This document shows, piece by piece, positions 7,070 to 18,751 of a DNA stretch of 64,000 bases. Position numbers and translations under genes: made by a program. Each line of letters starts with the position of its first letter. Positions within the stretch are counted from its first letter, which is position 1. The notes beneath the pieces were generated by a model. That model ran no database searches and had not been told where the DNA came from. It worked only from the letters and a program-made list of their open reading frames with translations. The stretch comes from an uncultured Verrucomicrobia subdivision 3 bacterium (GTDB taxonomy: Bacteria > Verrucomicrobiota > Verrucomicrobiia > Limisphaerales > DASXHY01). Location: the NCBI GenBank assembly GCA_937890005.1, contig CALBZA010000049.1, positions 50,319 to 114,318 on the forward strand. Direction: 5' to 3'.

Positions 7070-9613
7070 ATGGCCGAAGAACCAACCAGTTACGCGACAT
7101 CCATTGTATCGGGCCACGCCCTGCCCTCGCCTGAATATCACATTGTGGTTCTGCTGGTGGATCATCAGCCCGCAGTGAGCGAGGCCGTCCGACTCGCACT
7201 CGCCAATCAGAGCGACATCGATTTTCACTACTGCGACAACGCCCCCAGCGCCATCGCCGTCGCCAACCAGCTCAAGCCAACGGTCATTCTTCTCGATCTT
7301 GTCATCCCGGGCGTGGATGGCCTCATGCTCGTCAATCAGTTCCGAACCAACCCCAGCACGCGCGACACGCCGATCATCGTGCTTTCGAGCAACGACAACG
7401 CGCATGTGAAAAGCCATGCGTTCGCCGTGGGCGCAAACGATTACCTGATCAAGCTGCCGGACAAGATCGAGCTGATCGCAAGAATCCGTTATCACTCGAA
7501 GGCTTATCTGAATCAGCTGCAACGCGATGCCGCCTATCGCGCCCTGCGCGAGAGTCAGCAGCAGTGGATCGAAAGCAACCGTGCGTTGATCGCGCTGAAT
7601 CAAAAGCTCGAGGAAGCCACGCTCGCGAAGTCGGAGTTCCTTGCGAACATGAGCCACGAAATCCGCACGCCGATGAATGGCGTGATCGGAATGACCGCGC
7701 TGTTGCTCGACACGGAATTGACGGATGAACAGCGCGAATACGTGGAAGCCACGCGCAGCAGCGCCGACGCCCTGCTGACGATCATCAACGACATTCTGGA
7801 TTTCTCGAAGATCGAATCAGGCAAACTGGAACTGGAACATCATCCGTTCGAGCTCTTCACCTGCATTGAAGAAGCGCTCGATCTGCTGGCGCCGAAGGCC
7901 GCGGAGAAACAGCTCGATCTGGCGTATCTGATCGACGACGCCATCCCCCGGGTGCTTGTCGGTGACGTGACGCGCCTGCGCCAGATCATCGTGAATCTCC
8001 TGAGCAACGCGGTGAAGTTCACGCACGAGGGGCAGGTGGTGATTCAGGTGCGCGCGGCCGCGAAGGGAACACGCGTCCTCGATTCGCAGCACGCGCATGA
8101 CACGGAGTTTCTCCGTCATCCCGAACAATGGCTCCTGCACTTTTCGGTTCATGACACCGGCATCGGCATTCCCCGCGACAAGCAGGATCGCCTGTTCAAA
8201 TCGTTTCAACAGGTCGATGCCTCCACCACGCGGCATTACGGCGGAACCGGCCTTGGCCTCGCGATCTGCAAACGCCTGTCCGAATTGATGGGCGGAAAAA
8301 TCTGGGTGGAAAGCGATCAGGGCAAGGGCGCGACGTTCCATTTCACCATTCTCGTTCGGGCCGCTTCCGGCAATTCACCCGGCAACTGGCAGATGCAGCA
8401 ACCGCAACTCGTCGGGAAACGCCTGCTCGTTGTGGAGGACAACTCCACCAACGCCGACATCATCCGCCATCGCGCCAAACAATGGGGAATGACGGTTGAA
8501 ACAGTGGGCAACGCCCGCATCGCACTGGAATTGGTTCGTGGTGGCCGCGAGTTCGACATCGCCATCCTCGACCTGCAACTGCCGGGGGACATGGATGGAT
8601 TGACCCTCGCGGAAGAAATCCGAAAGGACCCGCACGGACAATCGATGTCGATCCTTCTCCTATCGAGCGTCCGGCTTCGCAGCGATGACGAACGCCCGAT
8701 GAGTGCCGGCATTTCGGTCTTCGTCCACAAACCGATCCGCCCGGCGCAACTGCTCGATGCGGTCTGCCGCGCATTGAGCATCCAGCTGCAGCGCGAAAAG
8801 AAGGCGCCATCCGCACCCGTGCTTGATCCCGGACTGGCGACACGCATCCCGCTTCGGCTTTTGCTCGCCGATGACAACCCGATCAATCAGAAAGTCGGAC
8901 TCAGCGTTCTCCAGAAACTCGGCTATCGCGCCGACGTGGCGAACAATGGAATCGAAGTTCTGCAGGCGCTGGATCGCAAGGCCTACGACATCATCTTCCT
9001 CGACGTTCAGATGCCGGAGATGGACGGACTCGAAGCCACGCGCAAGATCTGCGAACGCTGGCCGCGTGAGAAACGTCCCTGCATCATCGCAATGACCGGC
9101 AACGCATTGATGGGCGATCGCGAACGTTGTCTCGATGCGGGGATGGATGATTACATCACGAAACCCGTTCGAATCGCGGAACTCCAGAACGCTCTGGAAC
9201 GTTGGGGACCGCCGCGCAAACGTAAATTTGAAACCTCGTTTCTCCTTCGCACTCCCGCCCCACCGCGGGCCGAGGTGCTGGACGAAACCATTCTGAACGA
9301 ACTCTGCGACATGCCGCCGTCCGACGGCGTCAGCATCGTCCGCGAACTGGTGGACATGTTCCTCGAAAGCGGTCCGCAGCGGATTGCGCAGATCAATGAA
9401 TCACTGAACGATCCCGTGAAGCTGGCGTTCCACGCACACGCTTTAAAGAGCATGAGCCTGAATCTCGGTGCAAAGCAGATCGTGGAAATCGCGCAGCGGC
9501 TCGAAGAATTCGGACGCAACGGCAACGTCGAGGCAGCGGCGGGTTTGATGCCCACACTGGACACCGCCTTCAGTCAGACAAAAATTCATCTGCTTCCGTT
9601 TCGGGATAGGTAG
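7070..9613 (+). CDS. Hybrid sensor histidine kinase, REC-HisKA-HATPase-REC-REC-HPt
   Basis: A cytoplasmic multistep phosphorelay protein of 847 residues with no membrane segment. Domains in order: receiver 1 (about 27-143, phospho-acceptor D76 in VILLDLVIP); HisKA with H196 in NMSHEIRTP; HATPase with N309/N313, DTGIGI (362-367) and GGTGLGL (391-397); receiver 2 (D501); receiver 3 (D645 in FLDVQMPEMDG, lysine in ITKPV); and a C-terminal HPt domain with H790 in FHAHALKS. The input is probably another protein acting on receiver 1, because no sensory domain is present. The ATG at 7070 has GGAG upstream; a TTG at 7025 is the alternative. No output regulator is adjacent. Confidence 0.93.
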   Translation: MAEEPTSYATSIVSGHALPSPEYHIVVLLVDHQPAVSEAVRLALANQSDIDFHYCDNAPSAIAVANQLKPTVILLDLVIPGVDGLMLVNQFRTNPSTRDTPIIVLSSNDNAHVKSHAFAVGANDYLIKLPDKIELIARIRYHSKAYLNQLQRDAAYRALRESQQQWIESNRALIALNQKLEEATLAKSEFLANMSHEIRTPMNGVIGMTALLLDTELTDEQREYVEATRSSADALLTIINDILDFSKIESGKLELEHHPFELFTCIEEALDLLAPKAAEKQLDLAYLIDDAIPRVLVGDVTRLRQIIVNLLSNAVKFTHEGQVVIQVRAAAKGTRVLDSQHAHDTEFLRHPEQWLLHFSVHDTGIGIPRDKQDRLFKSFQQVDASTTRHYGGTGLGLAICKRLSELMGGKIWVESDQGKGATFHFTILVRAASGNSPGNWQMQQPQLVGKRLLVVEDNSTNADIIRHRAKQWGMTVETVGNARIALELVRGGREFDIAILDLQLPGDMDGLTLAEEIRKDPHGQSMSILLLSSVRLRSDDERPMSAGISVFVHKPIRPAQLLDAVCRALSIQLQREKKAPSAPVLDPGLATRIPLRLLLADDNPINQKVGLSVLQKLGYRADVANNGIEVLQALDRKAYDIIFLDVQMPEMDGLEATRKICERWPREKRPCIIAMTGNALMGDRERCLDAGMDDYITKPVRIAELQNALERWGPPRKRKFETSFLLRTPAPPRAEVLDETILNELCDMPPSDGVSIVRELVDMFLESGPQRIAQINESLNDPVKLAFHAHALKSMSLNLGAKQIVEIAQRLEEFGRNGNVEAAAGLMPTLDTAFSQTKIHLLPFRDR

Positions 9614-9703
9614 ATTCAGGCCAATTCAGGTCTCGTAACATGCCGTTCAACCCCGGAATTTTCTGCGTGCTTTTTGGTTTGGAAAAAACTTAACTCTTGC
9701 ATC

Positions 9704-10915
9704 ATGACGATCTGGATTGTTGCCGTTCTGTTTGTTGCATCGCTGATTGGTCTGGGGTTGCGACAGGGAGCCATTCGCGTTGCCGCCTCGTTGGTTGGAA
9801 TACTTCTCGGTGCGCTGCTCGCAGTTCCTCTGGGCAACCTGCTCAAACCGGTTTTCGGCGCGATCGGAATGAAGAATCCGGCCCTGATCTGGCTCGTTCC
9901 GCCGGCATTCGTCTTCGTCCTCATCCTCACCCTCGCAAAGGTGGGCGGACTCTTTCTCCACAAGAAAGTTGAGGTCTTCTACAAGTACAAGGCCGGTGAA
10001 CTCCGGCTCGCGCTGTGGGAACGGCTCAACTCCCGTCTCGGCATTTGTCTCGGTACGCTGAACGCCCTGGCCTACATGATCCTGCTCGCGCAGGCGGTTT
10101 ACATGATCAGCTACTGGACCTATCAGGCGCAGACCGAATCCGATCCGCGCAGCGTCCGGATCGTGAACCGGCTCGGAAAGGATCTTCAAAGCACAGGAAT
10201 GTCCAAGGTGGCCGCCGCAGTCGATTCCACTTCCCCGGCCTACTACGACGCCGCGGACATCGCGGGTCTCCTGTATCAGACGCCCCTGCTGGAAGCCCGG
10301 CTGTCACGGTATCCCGGAATTCTCGCGCTTTCAGAACGGCAGGAATTCAAGGATCTGGCCAGCGACTCCGAATTTTCCGCAATGCGCCAGCGCGGCGCTT
10401 CCATCGCCGAAATCCTCGATTACCCGCGCGTTCAGGACATGATGAAGAACGCGGACCTGATGAATAACATCGAAACCTCGCTGGTTCCGAACCTGAAGGA
10501 TCTTCGAGCCTTTCTGGAAACGGGAATTTCCGAGAAGTACTCGGAGCCGATCCTGGGCCGCTGGAACTTTGATGTGAACGGAACACTTGGAATTTTCCGC
10601 CGGGAAAAGCCGACGATGACTTCCAAGGAAATGAACCAGCGCAAAGCCATTTTGACTTCGTTGGCGGCGGCGGTCGAAATCATCGCCACTCCGGAAGGCC
10701 AGGTGATCTTCAAGAATGTGCCTCTGGTCCGCGCAACGACGATGCGGCCCCAGACACAGACAGTGACCGGCGATTGGAAAGGCCAGGAAGGCAAATACAC
10801 ATTTTCCGTTGCTGTTGAAGGCAAGACCGAATTCCTTTCTGCGGAAATCCACGGCAGCCGCCTGGTGGTCAATGGTCCCGACCTGTTGGGCCTCGCGTTC
10901 AATCGCGAAGACTGA
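9704..10915 (+). CDS. CvpA-family membrane protein with C-terminal extension
   Basis: A 403-residue protein. The first about 150 residues carry four hydrophobic segments, including IVAVLFVASLIGLGL with RQG and VGILLGALLAVPLGNLL, the layout of CvpA (colicin V production) proteins. The remaining about 250 residues are soluble and end in a small beta-rich module (GDWKGQEGKYTFSVAVEGKTE). CvpA proteins are about 160-200 residues, so this is an extended form. Its function is unknown. It ends at a bidirectional terminator shared with the anti-sigma-like gene on the other strand. Confidence 0.75.
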   Translation: MTIWIVAVLFVASLIGLGLRQGAIRVAASLVGILLGALLAVPLGNLLKPVFGAIGMKNPALIWLVPPAFVFVLILTLAKVGGLFLHKKVEVFYKYKAGELRLALWERLNSRLGICLGTLNALAYMILLAQAVYMISYWTYQAQTESDPRSVRIVNRLGKDLQSTGMSKVAAAVDSTSPAYYDAADIAGLLYQTPLLEARLSRYPGILALSERQEFKDLASDSEFSAMRQRGASIAEILDYPRVQDMMKNADLMNNIETSLVPNLKDLRAFLETGISEKYSEPILGRWNFDVNGTLGIFRREKPTMTSKEMNQRKAILTSLAAAVEIIATPEGQVIFKNVPLVRATTMRPQTQTVTGDWKGQEGKYTFSVAVEGKTEFLSAEIHGSRLVVNGPDLLGLAFNRED

Positions 10916-10972
10916 CGAATATTCATCTCCCCATCGCGGCGAGCCGGAGAGGAGATTTCAGGCACTTAAAAG

Positions 10973-11015
10973 CGAAACGGCTGAAAGTGAAGTCACTTTC
11001 AGCCGTTTCGTTTTT
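10973..11015. terminator. Bidirectional intrinsic terminator
   Basis: Perfect 18-base inverted repeat, CGAAACGGCTGAAAGTGA (10973-10990) and TCACTTTCAGCCGTTTCG (10993-11010), with TTTTT on the right and AAAA on the left. It can stop transcription from the CvpA-type gene (+) and from the sigma/anti-sigma operon (-). Confidence 0.93.
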
Positions 11016-11024
11016 GAAAATCTG

Positions 11025-11513
11025 TCAGTTCCCCGCCGGCACCCAGTTCACTGATCGAACGTTCATTTGGGGATTGAAGCCAAACAGACTGTTCAACGCA
11101 GCGGCGTCGGTGGAAGCAGCCGTGGTCGTAAGTGACGGTTCGGTCGTGGCAGAAACCGGCTCCGCAGCCACGCTTGCCATCGCCGGACCTCCATAACCGC
11201 CGTGTCCGTGCGGAAGGGCCGGATTCGCCCCGGCGGTCGCCATTCCGCTGTCTTCTGAATTCAAAAGACCTGAAATCAGCACAGCGCAGACGCCAGCACC
11301 CAGTGCTCCGGCAAACATCGGCTTGGTTTCGAGCGCGGTCCAAAGGCGTCGGAACCAGTTGCCGGCACCGACCTCGTCCCCGGCGTCGCCGGCCTTGATC
11401 CGGGCAATCACCTCGCGCGAGAACCGGTCGTGATAACCGGGGGGCGGCTGCTCATGCCGCTTCAGCGCAAGGAGACGTCGTAGTTGATCAAAATCCTGGA
11501 GGTCGGAACTCAT
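11025..11513 (-). CDS. Putative membrane anti-sigma factor
   Basis: A 162-residue protein with a basic, soluble N-terminal part (about 60 residues, beginning MSSDLQDFDQLRRLL), one membrane helix (FAGALGAGVCAVLISGLL), and a low-complexity Ala/Thr/Gly-rich extracytoplasmic tail. Only one base separates it from the upstream ECF sigma gene (TAG T ATG). Position and topology suggest it holds the sigma factor at the membrane. The zinc-finger HxxxCxxC motif of ZAS-type anti-sigma factors is absent, so the role is inferred from synteny and topology alone. Confidence 0.65.
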   Translation of the reverse strand: MSSDLQDFDQLRRLLALKRHEQPPPGYHDRFSREVIARIKAGDAGDEVGAGNWFRRLWTALETKPMFAGALGAGVCAVLISGLLNSEDSGMATAGANPALPHGHGGYGGPAMASVAAEPVSATTEPSLTTTAASTDAAALNSLFGFNPQMNVRSVNWVPAGN

Positions 11514-11514
11514 A

Positions 11515-12189
11515 CTATTTCAAATAATCAGAGAGGTAGCCCTGTAACTGTTGGCGCGCATAAAAGAGCCGTGAGCGGACGGTCCCAATGTTGCAGTCCA
11601 TGATTTTAGCGATTTCCTCATGCGACATGCCCTGCACGTCGTGCAGAGTGACTACCAATCTATGTTGTTCAGACAGCCGCTGCATGGCCTCGTTCAATTT
11701 TTCCTGCAACTCTGTCAGGTTGGCCTCACGCCGCGGTGTCTTGTCCGAAACCAGCGCCACCAGATCGGGATCGTTCTCGGCATTGAAATCCAGATCGTTG
11801 AGGCTCATGTGAGTCCGGTTCTTCCGCTGCTTGAGAAAGTTGATCGTCTTGTTGACGGCGATGCGATAAACCCAGGTGTAAAAACTCGAGCCGCCCTTGA
11901 ACGATTTCAACGCCTGGTACGCCTTGATGAACGCCTCCTGGGCAAGGTCATTCGCATCCTCATGATTCGCCGTCATGTGATAGACGGTCGCGTAAATCCG
12001 CTGCTGATAACGTTGAACCAGCTCGTCGTAGGCTTTCAAATCCCCATTCCGAGCCCGCTGTACAAGATCGCCTTCGTCCGCTGCAACCGACGGAGCCGGT
12101 GCCGCAGACTCCACCGTCTGGGCCTCGTTCTCCATCTCAGGAGCTTTCTTCGGCGCTCGACCGGATACTGGATCGGTCATAGTGATCAT
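11515..12189 (-). CDS. ECF RNA polymerase sigma factor (sigma-70 family, RpoE-like)
   Basis: A 224-residue sigma factor. Region 2 is visible as YHMTANHEDANDLAQEAF, with FYTWVYRIAVNKTINF. Region 4 is LSEQHRLVVTLHDVQGMSHEEIA with IGTVRSRLFYAR. An unusual acidic, Ala/Pro-rich N-terminal stretch of about 40 residues precedes region 2. The ATG overlaps the TGA of the polyprenyl synthase (ATGA), and the putative anti-sigma gene follows one base after the stop. Such factors usually serve envelope stress, and coupling to an isoprenoid carrier-lipid gene would fit that. Confidence 0.93.
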   Translation of the reverse strand: MITMTDPVSGRAPKKAPEMENEAQTVESAAPAPSVAADEGDLVQRARNGDLKAYDELVQRYQQRIYATVYHMTANHEDANDLAQEAFIKAYQALKSFKGGSSFYTWVYRIAVNKTINFLKQRKNRTHMSLNDLDFNAENDPDLVALVSDKTPRREANLTELQEKLNEAMQRLSEQHRLVVTLHDVQGMSHEEIAKIMDCNIGTVRSRLFYARQQLQGYLSDYLK

Positions 12190-13247
12190 AGGCCGCTCTC
12201 AGGAGCCGATAGAGCGTCCGTGTGGCGATCCAAATAGGTGGTCAGCCCGATCAATGAAGCCTTCCCGTCCGAATCCGGAAGCGCAGCCAGAAGTTCGCGC
12301 GCCTTTTCAAGGTAGGCATGAATTTTTTCAACCGACGGCGCCAGGGTCTCGTATTTCGCGAGCAAGGCGGAGACTTCCTGAAAGCCGGCTGGCTGCCAGT
12401 GGCGGATCAGTTCCTGAACGCGATTTCGATCCGCCTCATTCGCACGCTCCCAAAGGAGCAACATCGGCAGAGTCAACTTGCCTTTGGCGAGATCCGTGCC
12501 GAGCGATTTTCCCGCCGCCGCTTCGGTTCCAAAAAGGTCGATGCAATCGTCGTAAATCTGGTAAGCCGTTCCAAATACCATTCCAAACTGCCGCAACGCC
12601 CCGCGCTGGGCTGCATTGGCCCCGGCGAGCAACGCCGCCAGATCGCAGGAGAGCGCGAAAAGTTCGGCTGTCTTCATCTCCAGGACCCGGAAATAGTCGC
12701 TGCGGGAAAGTTCAAAATTCCGACGCTGCTGGGTCTGGAGAATCTCGCCCGAGCAAACCGTGTTGGTGGCCATCGCCACGGCGCGGCAGATTTCCGGCGT
12801 GGGAAAACTCGCGGCCAGCTTCAATGCCTGGGCAAACAGGCAGTCTCCAAAGAGAACCGCAATCTCATTCCCCCAGTTTGCCGCCAGGGTCGGACGTCCG
12901 CGTCGAATCGCCCCCTCGTCCATCACGTCGTCATGAACCAGGGTCGCGAGATGAACCATTTCGATGATGACCGCGACGGTCACATGCGCGTCCTGCATCT
13001 TGTTCAGTGCGTTGGCGGAGAGCGCAACAAGGGCGGGACGGAGATTTTTGCCGCTGGCGTTGAGGGAATATTCCGCGTAGGGAGCGACAGCCGGATCGAA
13101 CTCGTCCACCTGTTTCAGAAGCCGACGATGCACGGCATCAAGGAACGGTTCAACAGGTTCAACGATCTGCTTCCAGGAAAAGGCCACTTCTGAGCTCAAA
13201 CGAACTGTAGCAGGCGCCGACCCCACTTTGGATTCAGCAGCTAACAT
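12186..13247 (-). CDS. trans-Polyprenyl diphosphate synthase (IspB/octaprenyl-type)
   Basis: A 353-residue enzyme that condenses isopentenyl diphosphate onto an allylic primer to make a long-chain all-trans polyprenyl diphosphate, the precursor of the quinone side chain. Visible motifs are GKNLRPALV, the first aspartate-rich motif LVHDDVMDEGAIRRGRPT, and the second motif QIYDDCIDLFG. Chain length cannot be fixed from the sequence alone. It is the first gene of an operon with an ECF sigma factor and a putative anti-sigma factor (ATGA overlap). Confidence 0.92.
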   Translation of the reverse strand: MLAAESKVGSAPATVRLSSEVAFSWKQIVEPVEPFLDAVHRRLLKQVDEFDPAVAPYAEYSLNASGKNLRPALVALSANALNKMQDAHVTVAVIIEMVHLATLVHDDVMDEGAIRRGRPTLAANWGNEIAVLFGDCLFAQALKLAASFPTPEICRAVAMATNTVCSGEILQTQQRRNFELSRSDYFRVLEMKTAELFALSCDLAALLAGANAAQRGALRQFGMVFGTAYQIYDDCIDLFGTEAAAGKSLGTDLAKGKLTLPMLLLWERANEADRNRVQELIRHWQPAGFQEVSALLAKYETLAPSVEKIHAYLEKARELLAALPDSDGKASLIGLTTYLDRHTDALSAPESGL

Positions 13248-13343
13248 TCGCGTGCAATCTAAAGTTCGATATTCTTCAAGTCAAACTTGTTAATGTCCGC
13301 GACCGGACAAGATCGGGTAATCCTGAAACCACGAATCTGAAAT

Positions 13344-13439
13344 TTCACAGAAGGGAACGAAGAGAACGAAGGAGAGAACTTCAGATGGCGCACACTTAGT
13401 TCCTTGGAACGCTTCTTCCCTTCGTTCCCTTCTGTAAAA
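13344..13439. repeat. Inverted pair of ACAGAAGGGAACGAAG words
   Basis: TTCACAGAAGGGAACGAAG near 13344-13363 faces CTTCGTTCCCTTCTGTAAA near 13420-13439. The same word recurs in the 28.2-29.6 kb region, where it forms the 5' part of GxxExxY-type genes. No gene is seen in this 260-base gap. Confidence 0.7.
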
Positions 13440-13510
13440 AAGCCTTTTGTTCTGATCCGGTTCCGGATTTTCCCGGTTTCGCTTTCGGTCTCCTCAGCTA
13501 TCTTGCGTCC

Positions 13511-16039
13511 GTGCAGTCGATTGACCTTCAGTTCACCTCCGCGATCAATCAGGTTGCCGTCCCGGATCTCTGGCAGCAGCAGGCCGTAACCGCCCTTCGC
13601 GAAGGCAGGGATGTGGTCGTTCATGCACCGACCGGCGCAGGTAAAACGCTGATCTTCGAGCTCTGGTCGAATCAGGGCCGAAACCGCGGCCAGGCGATCT
13701 ATACCGTTCCAACTCGCGCCCTTGCCAATGACAAACTGGCGGAATGGCGTTCACGTGGCTGGGATGTCGGCATTGCGACGGGTGATCTTTCTGAAAATCT
13801 CGGAGCACCCGTTCTCGTCGCAACACTCGAAACACAAAAGAACCGGCTGATCCAGGGCGACGGCCCCGCCCTGCTCGTTGTGGATGAATACCAGATGATC
13901 CGCGACGAAGACCGCGGACTGAATTACGAACTCGCCCTCGCACTGGCTCCGCCGCATACGCAATTGCTGCTCCTGAGCGGCAGCGTCGCCAACCCGCACG
14001 ACGTCGTGAAATGGCTTCAACGGCTCGGCCGAAAAGCTGTTCTCGTCCGAAGCGAACACCGTCCCGTGCCGCTCGAAGAGGTTCATGCCAACCAGCTCAG
14101 TTACCATGTCCCAAGCGAAATCCGCGGTTACTGGCCGCGTCTTGTGGCAAAAGCACTCGCCGAAGATCTCGGACCGGTCTTGATCTTTGCGCCCCGACGT
14201 CAGGCAGCCGAAGCGATGGCAGCGGAACTGGCCCGACAACTGCCCAATCCAAATCCGCTCCAGCTCAGTGCCGAGCAAAAACTCATCGTCGGCGAACACC
14301 TTGGCAAACTTCTCAAAAGCCGCGTGACCTACCATCACAGCGGACTGAGCTACGGCGCGCGCGCAGGCGTGATCGAACCCCTGGCGAAGGCCGGACAACT
14401 GCGCGTCGTGGTCGCCACCATGGGACTGGCCGCAGGCATCAACTTCTCCCTCCGCAGCGTCGCGCTGGCCGGCGAATCGTATCGGCGGGACGCGATCGAA
14501 CAACCGCTGCGATCCGACGAAATCCTCCAGATGTTTGGCCGAGCCGGACGCCGCGGACTGGATGAAACCGGCTTTGTGCTGATCACCGCAAACGAACTTC
14601 GCCTCCTCGATGCGCGCCCGTGTCAGCTGTCGAGAAGCGGTGCGGTGGACTGGAGCGCGTTGCTGAATCTGATGGCCGCCGCAGCCCGGCAGGATCGCGA
14701 TCCGTTTCTTGAAGCAGTTCGTGTTCAGGAACGCCTGTTCACCGTCAAACCGATCTTCCTTGGCGTCGAAGAATCGCTGAAGCATCCCGACGTTCCCTGC
14801 GGCCTTAAGACCGACGCCGAACGCGCGCGTCACGTACGGAAGCTCGTCCGCGAGATGCTCAACAGCCGCGGCGAGTGGGAAACATTTCCTCCGCTTCAGG
14901 AAAAACGGATCGGAGACATTGCGATTTACAGTTTTCGATTTGCGAATGAAACGGAGGCATCCGCTGACGAAACAATTTCTGAATCTGAACCGGAAATCGT
15001 TCACCGTCCTGTTTTGTCCGAACCAGCGGCTTTGGAAAAAATCGGAACCGGCAATCTCGTCGTCCTGAACGAGGAGAATGGACTGCGGATTTACGGACGT
15101 TCTTCAACCGTGGCGGATCGTCTGAACGACGATCGCGTGATCATCACCAAGTGGGTTCGACGTCTGACAAACTGGAACGGTCGCCAGGCGCCATTGGCGG
15201 TCTGGGAACGGGAGATTGCACCGCTGCTCGCACAAAAACTGGCGCTTCTTCGCACACCCGTCGTTCGCTTCGAACATCACGGTCACAAGATTCTCGCACT
15301 CACCAGCCTCGCCGACCTTACGATGCGCGTGTCCGTCGATCGATATGGCGTCGCCCAGTGGCGTCCGAAAACTCGCGAAGTGCTGCCTTACGACTGCGCT
15401 CAATGCACGCTCGTTCCCATCTGCAAACAACTGCCCACCGCCACCGGCACGGCGCTGCTCTGGCGTCGATTGCAACTCGTCGATGCCGCCGGCGTGCCGA
15501 CGCTGCGTGGACGAGTGGTCAGCTTCTTCTCACAAGGCGATGGACTCGCCGTGGCGGCAGCGCTCGAGGACGAACAATATCCGCTCGACGAACTGATCTA
15601 CGATCTCGCGAATCTTGATGCCGGGTTCCGATTCTGTGGCGACGAAAACCGCTGGGGCGGACGGCTGGCGATGGCGTGTCATCAGAAGTTCGGCCTTCAG
15701 AGCATTCCCGGTTATCTGGAAAACGGGGTGCCGCCGAAATACGGTGCCGGCGCGGAGCAGATCGTTGCCTCCGTTCACAAAAACCCGCTCAACAAGCACG
15801 CGTGGATCACTGACCTCGTCGGCGCGGGAGACATCGACCGCGTCATCATTGAATGGCGCAGCCTGCTACGGCAGATCACGCACGCGCCCGGACTCGACTG
15901 GCCGCGCTGGAAGGCGCTTCAGGTCATGGCAAAATCCATTCTGAACGAAACGGAATCACCCACTCTCACCGATCTCCCGCCACTGGAATATCACCAGACA
16001 AAACGTGTCGATCACCGATTGATTCTGCGTCGCCATTGA
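13511..16039 (+). CDS. Ski2-like superfamily 2 helicase
   Basis: An 842-residue ATP-dependent helicase. Motif I is HAPTGAGKT, motif II is the unusual DEYQ (VVDEYQMIRDED), motif III is LLSGSVAN, and motif VI is QMFGRAGRRGLDE. The RAGRRG form places it with the Ski2/Hel308/DEAD-like RNA or DNA helicases. The C-terminal half (from about residue 440) is not a recognised domain and carries a small cysteine cluster, CAQCTLVPIC, near residue 625. The start is a GTG at 13511, since no in-frame ATG precedes the first conserved residues. It converges on clpB with a 12-base gap. The substrate is unknown. Confidence 0.85.
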   Translation: MQSIDLQFTSAINQVAVPDLWQQQAVTALREGRDVVVHAPTGAGKTLIFELWSNQGRNRGQAIYTVPTRALANDKLAEWRSRGWDVGIATGDLSENLGAPVLVATLETQKNRLIQGDGPALLVVDEYQMIRDEDRGLNYELALALAPPHTQLLLLSGSVANPHDVVKWLQRLGRKAVLVRSEHRPVPLEEVHANQLSYHVPSEIRGYWPRLVAKALAEDLGPVLIFAPRRQAAEAMAAELARQLPNPNPLQLSAEQKLIVGEHLGKLLKSRVTYHHSGLSYGARAGVIEPLAKAGQLRVVVATMGLAAGINFSLRSVALAGESYRRDAIEQPLRSDEILQMFGRAGRRGLDETGFVLITANELRLLDARPCQLSRSGAVDWSALLNLMAAAARQDRDPFLEAVRVQERLFTVKPIFLGVEESLKHPDVPCGLKTDAERARHVRKLVREMLNSRGEWETFPPLQEKRIGDIAIYSFRFANETEASADETISESEPEIVHRPVLSEPAALEKIGTGNLVVLNEENGLRIYGRSSTVADRLNDDRVIITKWVRRLTNWNGRQAPLAVWEREIAPLLAQKLALLRTPVVRFEHHGHKILALTSLADLTMRVSVDRYGVAQWRPKTREVLPYDCAQCTLVPICKQLPTATGTALLWRRLQLVDAAGVPTLRGRVVSFFSQGDGLAVAAALEDEQYPLDELIYDLANLDAGFRFCGDENRWGGRLAMACHQKFGLQSIPGYLENGVPPKYGAGAEQIVASVHKNPLNKHAWITDLVGAGDIDRVIIEWRSLLRQITHAPGLDWPRWKALQVMAKSILNETESPTLTDLPPLEYHQTKRVDHRLILRRH

Positions 16040-16051
16040 TGGGACTGGAAC

Positions 16052-18652
<2,601 letters not shown>

Positions 18653-18666
18653 ACGTACCTACTAGT

Positions 18667-18689
18667 ATGCCGAGACAGGGAACCGTCAA
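18667..18689 (-). promoter_or_regulatory. Possible clpB promoter
   Basis: On the minus strand, TTGACG (18684-18689) is followed after 16 bases by TACTAG, about 12 bases before the ATG. The spacing fits a housekeeping promoter weakly, and the very short leader makes the call tentative. CTTGAC also partly resembles a heat-shock -35 box. Confidence 0.35.
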
Positions 18690-18751
18690 GAGCGGCGCTT
18701 CAACGTGCCAATGAGAGTTTCAAGGCGTTCGACGGTGTGATTCAGATCCGC

